DNA of 10,059 nucleotides from CAYIFA01 sp964362625 (GCA_964362625.1 CAYIFA010000031.1:1-10059); one strand, 5' to 3'; counted from the stretch's first letter, positions 4,739-10,023 are shown. The notes: generated from the sequence alone by a model not told the origin. Made by a program: numbers and translations.

Positions 4739-5731
4739 TTATCCCGCTAGAAAATAGAACAGCTTGGCGCATAAAAACGCGATCAGACCGCAAGCCGGGA
4801 ATGTCAAAATCCAAGCCATGACAACTCGGTTAACCGTTTGCCAGCCCACCGCATTTTTGTTGCGGGCGAGCCCCACTCCGACTATGGCCGTATTGATCGT
4901 ATGCGTGGTACTTAATGGAATGCCGAACGAGGAAGCCGCGAGAATCGTGGTTGCTGCTCCGGCTTCGGCTGAAAAACCCTGATAGGTTTCCAGTTTTACC
5001 ATTTTAAACCCCATGGTTTTTATAATCCGCATGCCGCCAATTGATGTCCCCAAACCCATGACCAGCGCGCAGATAATCACCGCCCAGGCGGGAACCGCAA
5101 ACGACTCGGTAACTCCGCCTAAAAGCAAAGCCAGGGCAAACGCGCCCATAAACTTTTGTCCGTCGTTTGATCCGTGACTAAAGGCCATAAGCATCGAGGA
5201 AAAAATCTGGGCAACGCCAAAACCCCTTCTCGCGCCGGCCGGAGCAAGGTTGGCAAATATTAACTGAATGAGCTTGGCGAGTATCCAGCCGCCAAAACAT
5301 CCGAGGACCGTGGAGAAAAAAAGTCCAGTTAGGGTTTTAGACCAACCGGCCCACAAGAGAGTCTGCGGGCCGGCGGCAGCCAGAGCCGCGCCGGACAGCC
5401 CGGCAATAAGCGCATGGGATTCGCTCGTCGGTATTTCAAAATGCCAGGCGGCGCTACTCCATACGACAATGGCAACCATTGCCGCGCTGACGGTCAGCAG
5501 ATCAACTGCTTCCGGACGCACAATATTTTTCCCAATAGTGGCCGCGACTGCTTTGCCGTAAAACGCGCCGGCAATATTAAGGATGGTTGCCAGCATAACC
5601 GCCACCCGCGGACTCAATGTCTTGGTCGCGACCACGGTAGCAATGGCGTTTGGCGCGTCAGTCCAGCCGTTTACGAATTCTGCCGCGAGAATGAGAAAAA
5701 GCGCGAAAAACAGCATGCCCGAAAAATCCAT
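4739..5731 (-). CDS. pit: Pit-family inorganic phosphate permease (330 aa)
   Basis: An integral membrane protein with about ten hydrophobic segments. It carries both halves of the duplicated PiT signature: NGWTDAPNAIATVVATKTL (about residues 21-39) and the second-repeat SHGSNDGQKFMG. The conserved TSESHALIAGLSGAAL and GIPLSTTHTINTAIVGVG segments are also present. The length is normal for short bacterial Pit proteins. Family members move phosphate, often as a neutral metal-phosphate, driven by the proton gradient. The start ATG at 5731 has GACGAGG just upstream, and 10 nt separate it from the stop of the DUF47 gene, so the two are co-transcribed. No terminator is seen after its stop. The next promoter begins 20 nt on. 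Confidence 0.95.
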   Translation of the reverse strand: MDFSGMLFFALFLILAAEFVNGWTDAPNAIATVVATKTLSPRVAVMLATILNIAGAFYGKAVAATIGKNIVRPEAVDLLTVSAAMVAIVVWSSAAWHFEIPTSESHALIAGLSGAALAAAGPQTLLWAGWSKTLTGLFFSTVLGCFGGWILAKLIQLIFANLAPAGARRGFGVAQIFSSMLMAFSHGSNDGQKFMGAFALALLLGGVTESFAVPAWAVIICALVMGLGTSIGGMRIIKTMGFKMVKLETYQGFSAEAGAATTILAASSFGIPLSTTHTINTAIVGVGLARNKNAVGWQTVNRVVMAWILTFPACGLIAFLCAKLFYFLAG

Positions 5732-5741
5732 TTTCCTCGTC

Positions 5742-6437
5742 CTATGAGTTTTTGCGCTTGATGTTACCTAAAATGTGGAAAATGTGCCGGCAAGCATCCA
5801 CGGCTTTTTCAAATATTTCAGCAAGCTCACGGCGCTTACGCTTAAAATTTTTGGCGTCTTCGACCAGCTGGCACTCACGAACCGTAAGTGATTCGTCATG
5901 GCCCTTATTGATGATTTTCTCTATATCCATTTCATAACTGTCATCAATCATTTTGTCTTCCAGGCGGTCGGCGCGATGTTCGCAGTCGATCATGCGCTCG
6001 GCCAATTTGTCCAAGCGGCCATCTTCAATTTTTCTCAAACAAGCCACTCCCTGGTTTACGCAATCAAGCGACTCACGGACAACCAAAATCATTTCGTTAA
6101 GAGTGGGGTCGGCAATTACCCGATACTTAACCAGTTTTTTTACAGCTTCTTCTATAAAATCGATAACATCGTCAATGCCCTTAACTAACTCATAAACATC
6201 TTCGCGCTCGAAGGGACGCGGGACTATAAAGACTCTTGTTTCGTGGATTTTTTTGGCCAGATTGTCACCTTCAACCTCCAGCTCGATAATGTCTTTCGCC
6301 CAAAGCGGGTCGGCTAGTTCTGGCTTTTCGGCCGCATAAATTTTATGCAAAATCGCCGAGGCCCTGAACAGGTTTTCGGATTGTTCTTTAAACATTTCAA
6401 AGAACTGGACCTTTGGCCCGAAAAGTCCGAAACCCAT
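5742..6437 (-). CDS. DUF47/PhoU-like phosphate transport accessory protein (231 aa)
   Basis: An all-helical acidic protein starting MGFGLFGPKVQFFEMFKEQSENL. Motifs typical of DUF47 (TIGR00153) are present: the FF-MFKEQ opening, an ExEGDNLAKKIHE helix, IVPRPFEREDVYELVKGIDDVIDFIEEA, and a second-half IDCEHRADRLEDKMIDD. The acidic E/DxxxD repeats are the metal-cluster residues of PhoU-like four-helix bundles. In many bacteria this gene sits beside pit and is thought to tune the permease. AGGAGGAG lies just before ATG 6437. It is the first gene of a two-gene operon with pit. Confidence 0.93.
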   Translation of the reverse strand: MGFGLFGPKVQFFEMFKEQSENLFRASAILHKIYAAEKPELADPLWAKDIIELEVEGDNLAKKIHETRVFIVPRPFEREDVYELVKGIDDVIDFIEEAVKKLVKYRVIADPTLNEMILVVRESLDCVNQGVACLRKIEDGRLDKLAERMIDCEHRADRLEDKMIDDSYEMDIEKIINKGHDESLTVRECQLVEDAKNFKRKRRELAEIFEKAVDACRHIFHILGNIKRKNS

Positions 6438-6488
6438 GGTCGCTCCTCCTGTGTGGGGCTGTGCTTATTCTCTGCTTTGTCCGCAGTA

Positions 6489-6540
6489 ATTATAGCAGGT
6501 TTATTTAAAAAGTTAATAGTCATTATATTATTTGTGTCAA
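6489..6540 (-). promoter_or_regulatory. Promoter region of the DUF47-pit operon
   Basis: Minus strand: an extended -10, TGC-TATAAT (6497-6489), with weak -35 TTAACT (6516-6511), 16-nt spacer. Further upstream is TTGACA (6540-6535) with TATTAA 16 nt away, a possible second start. The upstream TTGACA is the exact inverse of the plus-strand TTGACA at 6547-6552, 6 nt apart. Confidence 0.5.
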
Positions 6541-6546
6541 AACAAC

Positions 6547-6574
6547 TTGACAAATATTTTATATCGCCTATAAT
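6547..6574 (+). promoter_or_regulatory. Consensus sigma70 promoter with no gene directly downstream
   Basis: TTGACA (6547-6552), 16-nt spacer, TATAAT (6569-6574), with predicted start near 6581. No ORF with a ribosome site follows for 500 nt. The transcript begins in the structured segment 6595-6725. Confidence 0.75.
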
Positions 6575-6580
6575 GGCGCT

Positions 6581-6725
6581 AACGAAGCTTCGAATTCCGG
6601 ACCGGTCAAATAGCGACGGGGCCGGAAAAAGGTTGATAACAGCATAGTATTAGGGCTTAAATTAAAGTAATTTGCCCAGCTATGACTGGATAAAACCAAA
6701 CCTGCGTAGCTTTATGCGACGCAGG
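6581..6725 (+). ncRNA. Candidate structured RNA downstream of an orphan promoter
   Basis: Three stems in order. TTCCGG/CCGGAA (6595-6600/6622-6627). A long irregular hairpin at 6631-6697, in which GGTT, CAG, CATAG, GGGC and AAATT pair with AATTT, GCCC, CTATG, CTG and AACC, with small internal loops. CCTGCGT/ACGCAGG (6701-6707/6719-6725). No T run follows, so transcription may continue through the next promoter into the leader of gene D. The long, bulged middle hairpin is reminiscent of 6S-like folds in shape only. I see no diagnostic motif of 6S, SRP, tmRNA or RNase P RNA. It may be a small RNA or the upstream part of a very long leader. Confidence 0.5.
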
Positions 6726-6761
6726 ACAAAGGGGAAGGGTCCTAGTTTCTGTCATGACCTA

Positions 6762-6790
6762 TTGACAATATTATTATAAAGGAGTATAAT
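6762..6790 (+). promoter_or_regulatory. Consensus sigma70 promoter of the D-E-F cluster
   Basis: TTGACA (6762-6767), 17-nt spacer ending AAAGGAG, TATAAT (6785-6790), start near 6797. The AAAGGAG-TATAAT junction resembles the AAAGGGAG-TATAAT of the promoters at 2290-2263 and 4719-4692. Confidence 0.8.
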
Positions 6791-6816
6791 AGGGTCAGAT
6801 AAATTTGACAGAAAAA

Positions 6817-7061
6817 GGACCCCGTCCGAGGCCTCCTTAGTAGCGATCCGCCAGCCAGCGGATGCTCTGTAAGAACAACCTAATTTTTTCATATTAGACG
6901 CAGGGCATGAGGAGGTTTCAGACGGGGTCCTTGAGTAAGTGGGGCAGTACAAATGGCTGCGGCTGTATACAACAATCAGCCCACCCCGTACTGCTCAAGA
7001 ACCCTTGTTTTGTTCATTTTATCAATCAAGAGGACGACCCGTCTCGCCCTAAGGTGAGACG
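6817..7061 (+). ncRNA. Complex structured leader RNA of gene D
   Basis: The closing stem GGACCCCGTC (6817-6826) pairs perfectly over 10 bp with GACGGGGTCC (6921-6930). Inside it, GCCTCCT (6831-6837) pairs with AGGAGGT (6910-6916), then two arms: ATCCGC/GCGGAT (6846-6851/6858-6863) and GCTCTG + CTAAT / ATTAG + CAGGGC (6864-6906). A second domain follows: CTTGA + GCAGTAC + GGCTG pair with CAGCC + GTACTGC + TCAAG (6930-6999). A third is CGTCTCGCC-ctaa-GGTGAGACG (7040-7061), 9 bp with a tetraloop, ending 4 nt before the Shine-Dalgarno of D. The leader is about 285 nt, and its nested helices are too many and too long to be chance. It has a riboswitch-like or structural-RNA-like architecture but matches no class I know. 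Confidence 0.65.
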
Positions 7062-7080
7062 AGGCAAAGGAGAGCCGCGC

Positions 7081-7530
7081 ATGAAGAATGGAATCATCGA
7101 GATGGTGCGGAGCGAGCTGTCGTTCGGTGACTTGTGGGAGGCCACTTCGGTGGTCCAGCCCACACGGAGCCGCGGCAACGGCCACCTCTACCTCGTCGCT
7201 CAGTTGGACGGCGAGATCCCGGAGAACCACCTGCCGCCGGCCAAGAGCCAACGCCAGCGGCCGTCAGCCAAGGATGTCACCGGATTCGGGCTCCTGGAAG
7301 ACGCAGTGGACCCGCGCTCCATCGAGAGTCCGGCCTCATCGCTCTTCGAGAGCGACGAGGTGTTCCCGACGCTACGCCGTGGCCATTCGCCGGTCCAGCC
7401 ATTGATGCGCTACTTGCGCACGCTGGACACCGAGGGCCATCCGCGTACAGTGCTCGACCTGATGGTCTGGCTCGCGGCCGCGCGATCGCGCGGCATCGTC
7501 GGCCAGAACGGTCATCGCTCCGTTCAGTAG
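7081..7530 (+). CDS. Orphan soluble protein D (149 aa)
   Basis: The product starts MKNGIIEMVRSELSFGDLWE. It is hydrophilic, has no Cys, no membrane segment and no recognised domain. The middle (PPAKSQRQRPSAKDVTG, RSIESPASSLFESDEV) is probably disordered. The C-terminal part HPRTVLDLMVWLAAARSRGIV looks helical. AAAGGAG (7066-7072) 8 nt before ATG 7081 fixes the start. The frame remains open upstream to ATG 6907, but that would make coding sequence out of the perfectly paired leader. It is the first gene of D-E-F, GC-rich with many CTC, GTC, GCC and GAG codons. The two alternative frames on the same strand and the frames on the opposite strand lack ribosome sites. Confidence 0.7.
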   Translation: MKNGIIEMVRSELSFGDLWEATSVVQPTRSRGNGHLYLVAQLDGEIPENHLPPAKSQRQRPSAKDVTGFGLLEDAVDPRSIESPASSLFESDEVFPTLRRGHSPVQPLMRYLRTLDTEGHPRTVLDLMVWLAAARSRGIVGQNGHRSVQ

Positions 7531-7550
7531 TTCTCCTCTCCAGATTTCTG

Positions 7551-7627
7551 CCCCGAACCGTGTTGTAACAACAACTCTGGTTCGGGGCTCCACCAAAGTC
7601 CCTCGACTTCACTCGGGATTTTGGTGG
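7551..7627 (+). repeat. Two-part 3-prime module after gene D (hairpin plus CCACCAAAG repeat, REP-like core)
   Basis: CCCCGAACC (7551-7559) pairs with GGTTCGGGG (7579-7587), and GTTGT/ACAAC pairs within. After CT follows CCACCAAA (7590-7597), TCCC...GGGA, and TTTGGTGG (7620-7627). The core CCCTCGACTTCACTCGGGA is a REP-like palindrome. Same order and orientation as after A, B and F. Confidence 0.75.
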
Positions 7628-7655
7628 GGATAGTTCTTCCAATCCTAAATATCAA

Positions 7656-7676
7656 TATCGACTTGCGATGTCGATA
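7656..7676 (+). promoter_or_regulatory. Hairpin upstream of gene E
   Basis: TATCGAC (7656-7662) and GTCGATA (7670-7676) form a 7-bp stem with a 7-nt loop, ending 10 nt before the GGAG of gene E. A role in translation or mRNA processing is possible; nothing in the sequence decides. Confidence 0.4.
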
Positions 7677-7698
7677 AAACATCACTGGAGGACAAGGC

Positions 7699-7932
7699 GT
7701 GGACCAATGGGTTCGTTTTTTTGTCGGAACGCCGCAACGGTTTCTGGCAACGCTCGCCGGTATCGGGTTGATCGTTGTTTTGATCAATCCCACTCTACTC
7801 GAGATCGCCGTGGACCGTCTGCTCATGGCCATCAATCCGCTCCTCGGCCCGGCACTCACGATCTTGATCGTGCTCGCCGGCATCCGCATCATTCTCGGGT
7901 CATTCGGAGGCGGAGGAAAACGTCGAAGGTAG
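7699..7932 (+). CDS. Small two-helix membrane protein E (77 aa)
   Basis: Two hydrophobic segments, residues about 15-34 (FLATLAGIGLIVVLINPTLL) and about 48-67 (LLGPALTILIVLAGIRIILG), are joined by a short loop with AVDRLLMAINP. The motif INP occurs at residue 29 and again at 45, one at each helix boundary, which hints at an internal duplication. The tail SFGGGGKRRR is glycine-linked and basic and probably cytoplasmic. The GTG start at 7699 is supported by GGAGG 9-13 nt upstream. It has the size and shape of a small holin-like or stress membrane peptide, but no family is assigned. It lies between D and F on one apparent transcript. Confidence 0.7.
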   Translation: MDQWVRFFVGTPQRFLATLAGIGLIVVLINPTLLEIAVDRLLMAINPLLGPALTILIVLAGIRIILGSFGGGGKRRR

Positions 7933-7941
7933 CCGTGTAAT

Positions 7942-7995
7942 GCGGCCAGCAGAAGTCCACCCTAACCGGCCGCCTCGCCTGACGGCTACGGCGAG
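7942..7995 (+). promoter_or_regulatory. Two stems in the E-F gap
   Basis: GCGGCC (7942-7947) pairs with GGCCGC (7968-7973), followed directly by CTCGCC (7974-7979) with GGCGAG (7990-7995). They could stack end to end and finish just before the GGAGG of gene F. The CCACCAAAG repeat is absent after E. Confidence 0.4.
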
Positions 7996-8011
7996 CCAAC
8001 GGAGGCGCGCG

Positions 8012-8386
8012 ATGAGCTACGACCACCGGACCGAGGGATTCGAGTCCTACGAGGCCTTCACCAACGCTCTCCAGGTGGTAGGAGTTCCCTACACCGAAGA
8101 GCTGCAAGATGAGGCCCACGTGCGAGGTGCGGATCTGGCGCATGCATGTTTCTGCGGGTACGACCCCAAGAACCCGGACGAAACTTGTCCGTGTTGCACG
8201 GGAACCTGTGGGCACGTCCAGCGCCTGCGCATCGCTCGCTTCATGACTGTCGGCGGCGAGCCGATGGTCCTAGAGGAGTACCTCGCGGTGCATGACCATG
8301 ACTGCGACGGCGTCAACGTCGTCGACATCGCGGTCTACATCGAGGGCGAGCGGCCGAACCTCAAGACGCAAGTCCTCGAGGACTAA
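8012..8386 (+). CDS. Cys/His-rich probable zinc-binding protein F (124 aa)
   Basis: A dense ligand cluster spans residues 44-68: H44-A-C46-F-C48, then C59-P-C61-C62-T-G-T-C66-G-H68, with another group H94-D-H96-D-C98-D at about 94-99. The number and spacing suggest at least one zinc site, possibly two. The arrangement matches no zinc-finger family I can name. The N terminus (about 1-43) is acidic and helical (FESYEAFTNALQVV); the C-terminal part is strand-like (VNVVDIAVYIEGERP). GGAGG lies 7 nt before ATG 8012, which is chosen over an in-frame upstream start at 7940 that has no ribosome site. It is the third gene of the D-E-F series, with GC-rich codons. Confidence 0.75.
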   Translation: MSYDHRTEGFESYEAFTNALQVVGVPYTEELQDEAHVRGADLAHACFCGYDPKNPDETCPCCTGTCGHVQRLRIARFMTVGGEPMVLEEYLAVHDHDCDGVNVVDIAVYIEGERPNLKTQVLED

Positions 8387-8398
8387 CCCCGCAACAAA

Positions 8399-8469
8399 GT
8401 CCGAGTTGTGTGCAACGCACAGCTCGGACCTCCACCAAAGTTTTTAAATTTTTTTGAAGATTTTGGTGG
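8399..8469 (+). repeat. Two-part 3-prime module after gene F (hairpin plus CCACCAAAG repeat, AT core)
   Basis: GTCCGAG (8399-8405), extended by a G-U pair and TGTG/CACA, pairs with CTCGGAC (8423-8429). After CT follows CCACCAAA (8432-8439), GTTTTTAAA...TTGAA, and TTTGGTGG (8462-8469). The AT core is close to that of the copy at 1109-1068, more than 7 kb away on the other strand. Confidence 0.75.
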
Positions 8470-8483
8470 GAGAAGTTATATAA

Positions 8484-8541
8484 AAATAGCCCCGGTATTA
8501 CCCGGGGCTATTTCGGTTGAGTATTTCTTTGGCCAAAGAAA
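8484..8541. terminator. Terminator of HU, usable in both directions, with an adjoining 18-bp palindrome
   Basis: AAATAGCCCCGG (8484-8495) pairs perfectly with CCGGGGCTATTT (8502-8513). On the minus strand TTTTTATA follows, so it terminates HU. On the plus strand it may also stop D-E-F. Between it and the HU stop lies the perfect palindrome TTTCTTTGGCCAAAGAAA (8524-8541). Confidence 0.8.
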
Positions 8542-8543
8542 AA

Positions 8544-8819
8544 CTATTTCACCGCATCCTTCAAAGCGCGGCTTGCGCGGAATTTCGGAACGGTTGTGGC
8601 TGGAACATCCACCATGGCGCCGGTGCGCGGATTTCTAGCTTTCCTGGCAGCTCTTTTTTTGGTATCAAACACGCCAAAATCTGTGATGGACACTTTGTCG
8701 GCTTTTTTCATTGAGCCGACAATACTGTCAAAAACTGTGTCCACTGCTTCTTCGGCGGCTTTTTTAGAAGCGCATCCGCCTTTGGCATGCACCGCGTTTA
8801 CTATGTCTGCTTTATTCAT
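8544..8819 (-). CDS. hup: HU/IHF-family DNA-binding protein (91 aa)
   Basis: Full length for the family. It starts MNKADIVNAVHAKGGCASKKAAEEAVDTVFDSI, the dimerising helices, followed by VSITDFGVF and the DNA-binding arm RAARKARNPRTGAMVDVP, whose RNPxTG turn carries the intercalating proline. It ends KFRASRALKDAVK. Histone-like HU proteins bend and compact DNA as dimers. The Cys at 16 is not typical. No clear Shine-Dalgarno precedes ATG 8819. The upstream 50 nt are AT-rich, and a promoter TTGACG-17-TATAAA (8897-8869) gives a leader of about 45 nt. It converges with D-E-F across a shared terminator. Confidence 0.95.
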   Translation of the reverse strand: MNKADIVNAVHAKGGCASKKAAEEAVDTVFDSIVGSMKKADKVSITDFGVFDTKKRAARKARNPRTGAMVDVPATTVPKFRASRALKDAVK

Positions 8820-8868
8820 GAGTTTTTATTTATTAATAGTATTAAAAATCGACCCCAAAATTGATTTA

Positions 8869-8897
8869 TTTATATTAACATGGAAAGAACGCGTCAA
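8869..8897 (-). promoter_or_regulatory. Promoter of HU
   Basis: TTGACG (8897-8892), 17-nt spacer, TATAAA (8874-8869) on the minus strand. Confidence 0.6.
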
Positions 8898-8942
8898 CAA
8901 ATGTATATAATCGGATATACTTTTTACAAAAAAATGTTTTTC

Positions 8943-8971
8943 TTGACTTTTTTAAAGAAAAATGCTAACAT
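8943..8971 (+). promoter_or_regulatory. Promoter of gene H
   Basis: TTGACT (8943-8948), 17-nt spacer ending TGC, TAACAT (8966-8971). The start should fall near 8978, right at the Shine-Dalgarno AAGGAGGTGG (8979-8988), so the leader is little more than the ribosome site. Confidence 0.65.
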
Positions 8972-8994
8972 ACCGCGTAAGGAGGTGGTAACCC

Positions 8995-9201
8995 GTGAAA
9001 ATAACGAAGATGGTTCAGCTCTATGAGTGGTCACCGGTGGACGAGATGATCGATACCGGACAGTGGGGACGGATCACGATCGCCGAGTGGCTCCAGCACG
9101 AACGAGCGCGCATTGTGGCGGATCAGACTAGACGTGCCGAGATTCGGCGGAGTGGCCAGCTCGCTTCGCTCTTCGTGAATGAGCCACCCGATTTAGATTA
9201 G
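8995..9201 (+). CDS. Small orphan protein H (68 aa)
   Basis: The product is MKITKMVQLYEWSPVDEMID, then TGQWGRITIAEWLQHERARI, then a charged helix VADQTRRAEIRRSGQLASLF and an acidic end. There is no Cys and no membrane segment, and no family is recognised. The GTG start at 8995 is certain enough because the near-perfect anti-16S match AAGGAGGTGG ends 6 nt before it. It is a single-gene unit with its own promoter (8943-8971) and 3-prime hairpin (9211-9243). The stop is followed by CCCCAACAAAA before the hairpin, much like the CCCCGCAACAAAG after gene F, which hints at a related 3-prime end without the CCACCAAAG repeat. Confidence 0.7.
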   Translation: MKITKMVQLYEWSPVDEMIDTGQWGRITIAEWLQHERARIVADQTRRAEIRRSGQLASLFVNEPPDLD

Positions 9202-9210
9202 CCCCAACAA

Positions 9211-9243
9211 AACCCTCGACCGAGCTTAGTTCGGTCGAGGGTT
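9211..9243 (+). terminator. Strong hairpin after gene H
   Basis: AACCCTCGACCGA (9211-9223) pairs with TCGGTCGAGGGTT (9231-9243), 13 bp with no mismatch. TTAAATACTTT follows, a poor T tract, so it may act as an RNA-end stabiliser or a weak terminator. Read on the minus strand it has a better tail (TTTTGTT), but no minus gene precedes it. Confidence 0.6.
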
Positions 9244-9305
9244 AAATACTTTAAACGATCAAATACCAAAAACCGCCATATGTACTTGCACATTACCTTT
9301 TGATA

Positions 9306-9334
9306 TTGACAAAAATCAATAAAAGATATATAAT
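9306..9334 (+). promoter_or_regulatory. Promoter of gene I
   Basis: TTGACA (9306-9311), 17-nt spacer, TATAAT (9329-9334). The leader of about 90 nt is A/C-rich, has no strong stem, and contains a direct repeat CACCGATA at 9360-9367 and 9371-9378. Confidence 0.75.
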
Positions 9335-9430
9335 ATGTAGAGATTGGGCTTCGTACACCCACCGATAGACCACCGATAAAACTCCAAAAAAACCTAGAAC
9401 CAACGGACCACAATTACAAAGGAGAGGACC

Positions 9431-9991
9431 ATGAATAGGTTATGGAACGGCATTAGAACAACCGCCATGGGGAGTTTGAGATTCTCGTGGTGGCTACTAG
9501 TGTTATTGGGGTCGGGATTGCTGTTTGTTTTGCGAGCTATCCCACCTCGGTTCAGAAGAGTGCTTCTTTTCCTGGTGATAGCGACCGCGGTGTTCCTCTA
9601 CCTGTATTACAACTACGGGAGAGGAATTGGGTGGCCGGCCAGTAGGCCGACTGTATCGCCTCCGGTAACGGGAAAGGTGGACTGCGAGAAACCGCAGCCC
9701 TGCTCAACTGAGACGCGGCAGGCTAGTAAACCGAAGCCGAAGCCGCAACCGGATAAAGTACGGCCAGACAGTCGACCGCGGGTCCGTGCGTACGTCGAGG
9801 TGCCTAGAGTTCAATACGGGCCCTACCCCGGGCAAGAACAGGATGTCGGGTGGTATCGCTGGGCGGCGTATTCGCGCGAGAACCGCGAAGAATGTCGCGA
9901 CAACGGCCCCTGCCAACACGCGATGTGGCGGCTAAACCAGTATGGCTGCCTCGCGCCGGACTACCGCTTGCTCCCAAAGTGCGGCGGGTAG
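9431..9991 (+). CDS. Two-helix membrane protein I with a Cys-rich exported or cytoplasmic C terminus (186 aa)
   Basis: Two hydrophobic helices, at about residues 18-36 (WWLLVLLGSGLLFVL) and 43-62 (VLLFLVIATAVFLYLYY), are separated by a short basic turn IPPRFRR. A Pro/Lys-rich linker follows (about 68-115, with KPKPKPQPDK). The C-terminal region of about 60 residues holds C155, C161, C173 and C184 in addition to C85 and C91 in the linker; its aromatic pattern GWYRWAAYSRENREEC suggests a small fold. By the positive-inside rule the RFRR loop is cytoplasmic, which would place both ends outside, so the Cys could form disulfides. That is an inference. AAAGGAGAGG lies just before ATG 9431. It has its own promoter and hairpin end. 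Family unknown. Confidence 0.7.
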   Translation: MNRLWNGIRTTAMGSLRFSWWLLVLLGSGLLFVLRAIPPRFRRVLLFLVIATAVFLYLYYNYGRGIGWPASRPTVSPPVTGKVDCEKPQPCSTETRQASKPKPKPQPDKVRPDSRPRVRAYVEVPRVQYGPYPGQEQDVGWYRWAAYSRENREECRDNGPCQHAMWRLNQYGCLAPDYRLLPKCGG

Positions 9992-10023
9992 GTAAGGTAA
10001 TACTTGGCCATCAGAGCAACGTG

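Noticed and set aside
5414..5761. Plus-strand frames antisense to pit and DUF47
   Set aside because: They are shadows of two well-identified minus-strand genes, without ribosome sites.
6907..7080. Longer version of gene D from ATG 6907
   Set aside because: In frame and open, but these codons lie in perfectly paired leader stems, and AAAGGAG before ATG 7081 gives a normal start.
7551..7597. tRNA- or tmRNA-like 3-prime end (GGTTCGGGG followed by CTCCACCA)
   Set aside because: It resembles a T-arm plus CCA end, but the other copies of the module lack the GGTTC. There is no acceptor, D or anticodon arm upstream, and CCACCA is part of the CCACCAAAG palindrome.
1068..8469. The CCACCAAAG repeats as integron attC sites
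   Set aside because: They lie between small genes as attC sites do, but lack the RYYYAAC/GTTRRRY boxes. The clusters have their own promoters, and no integrase gene is in the window.
9198..9413. 71-aa minus-strand frame between H and I
   Set aside because: It overlaps the H hairpin and the consensus promoter of gene I and has no ribosome site.
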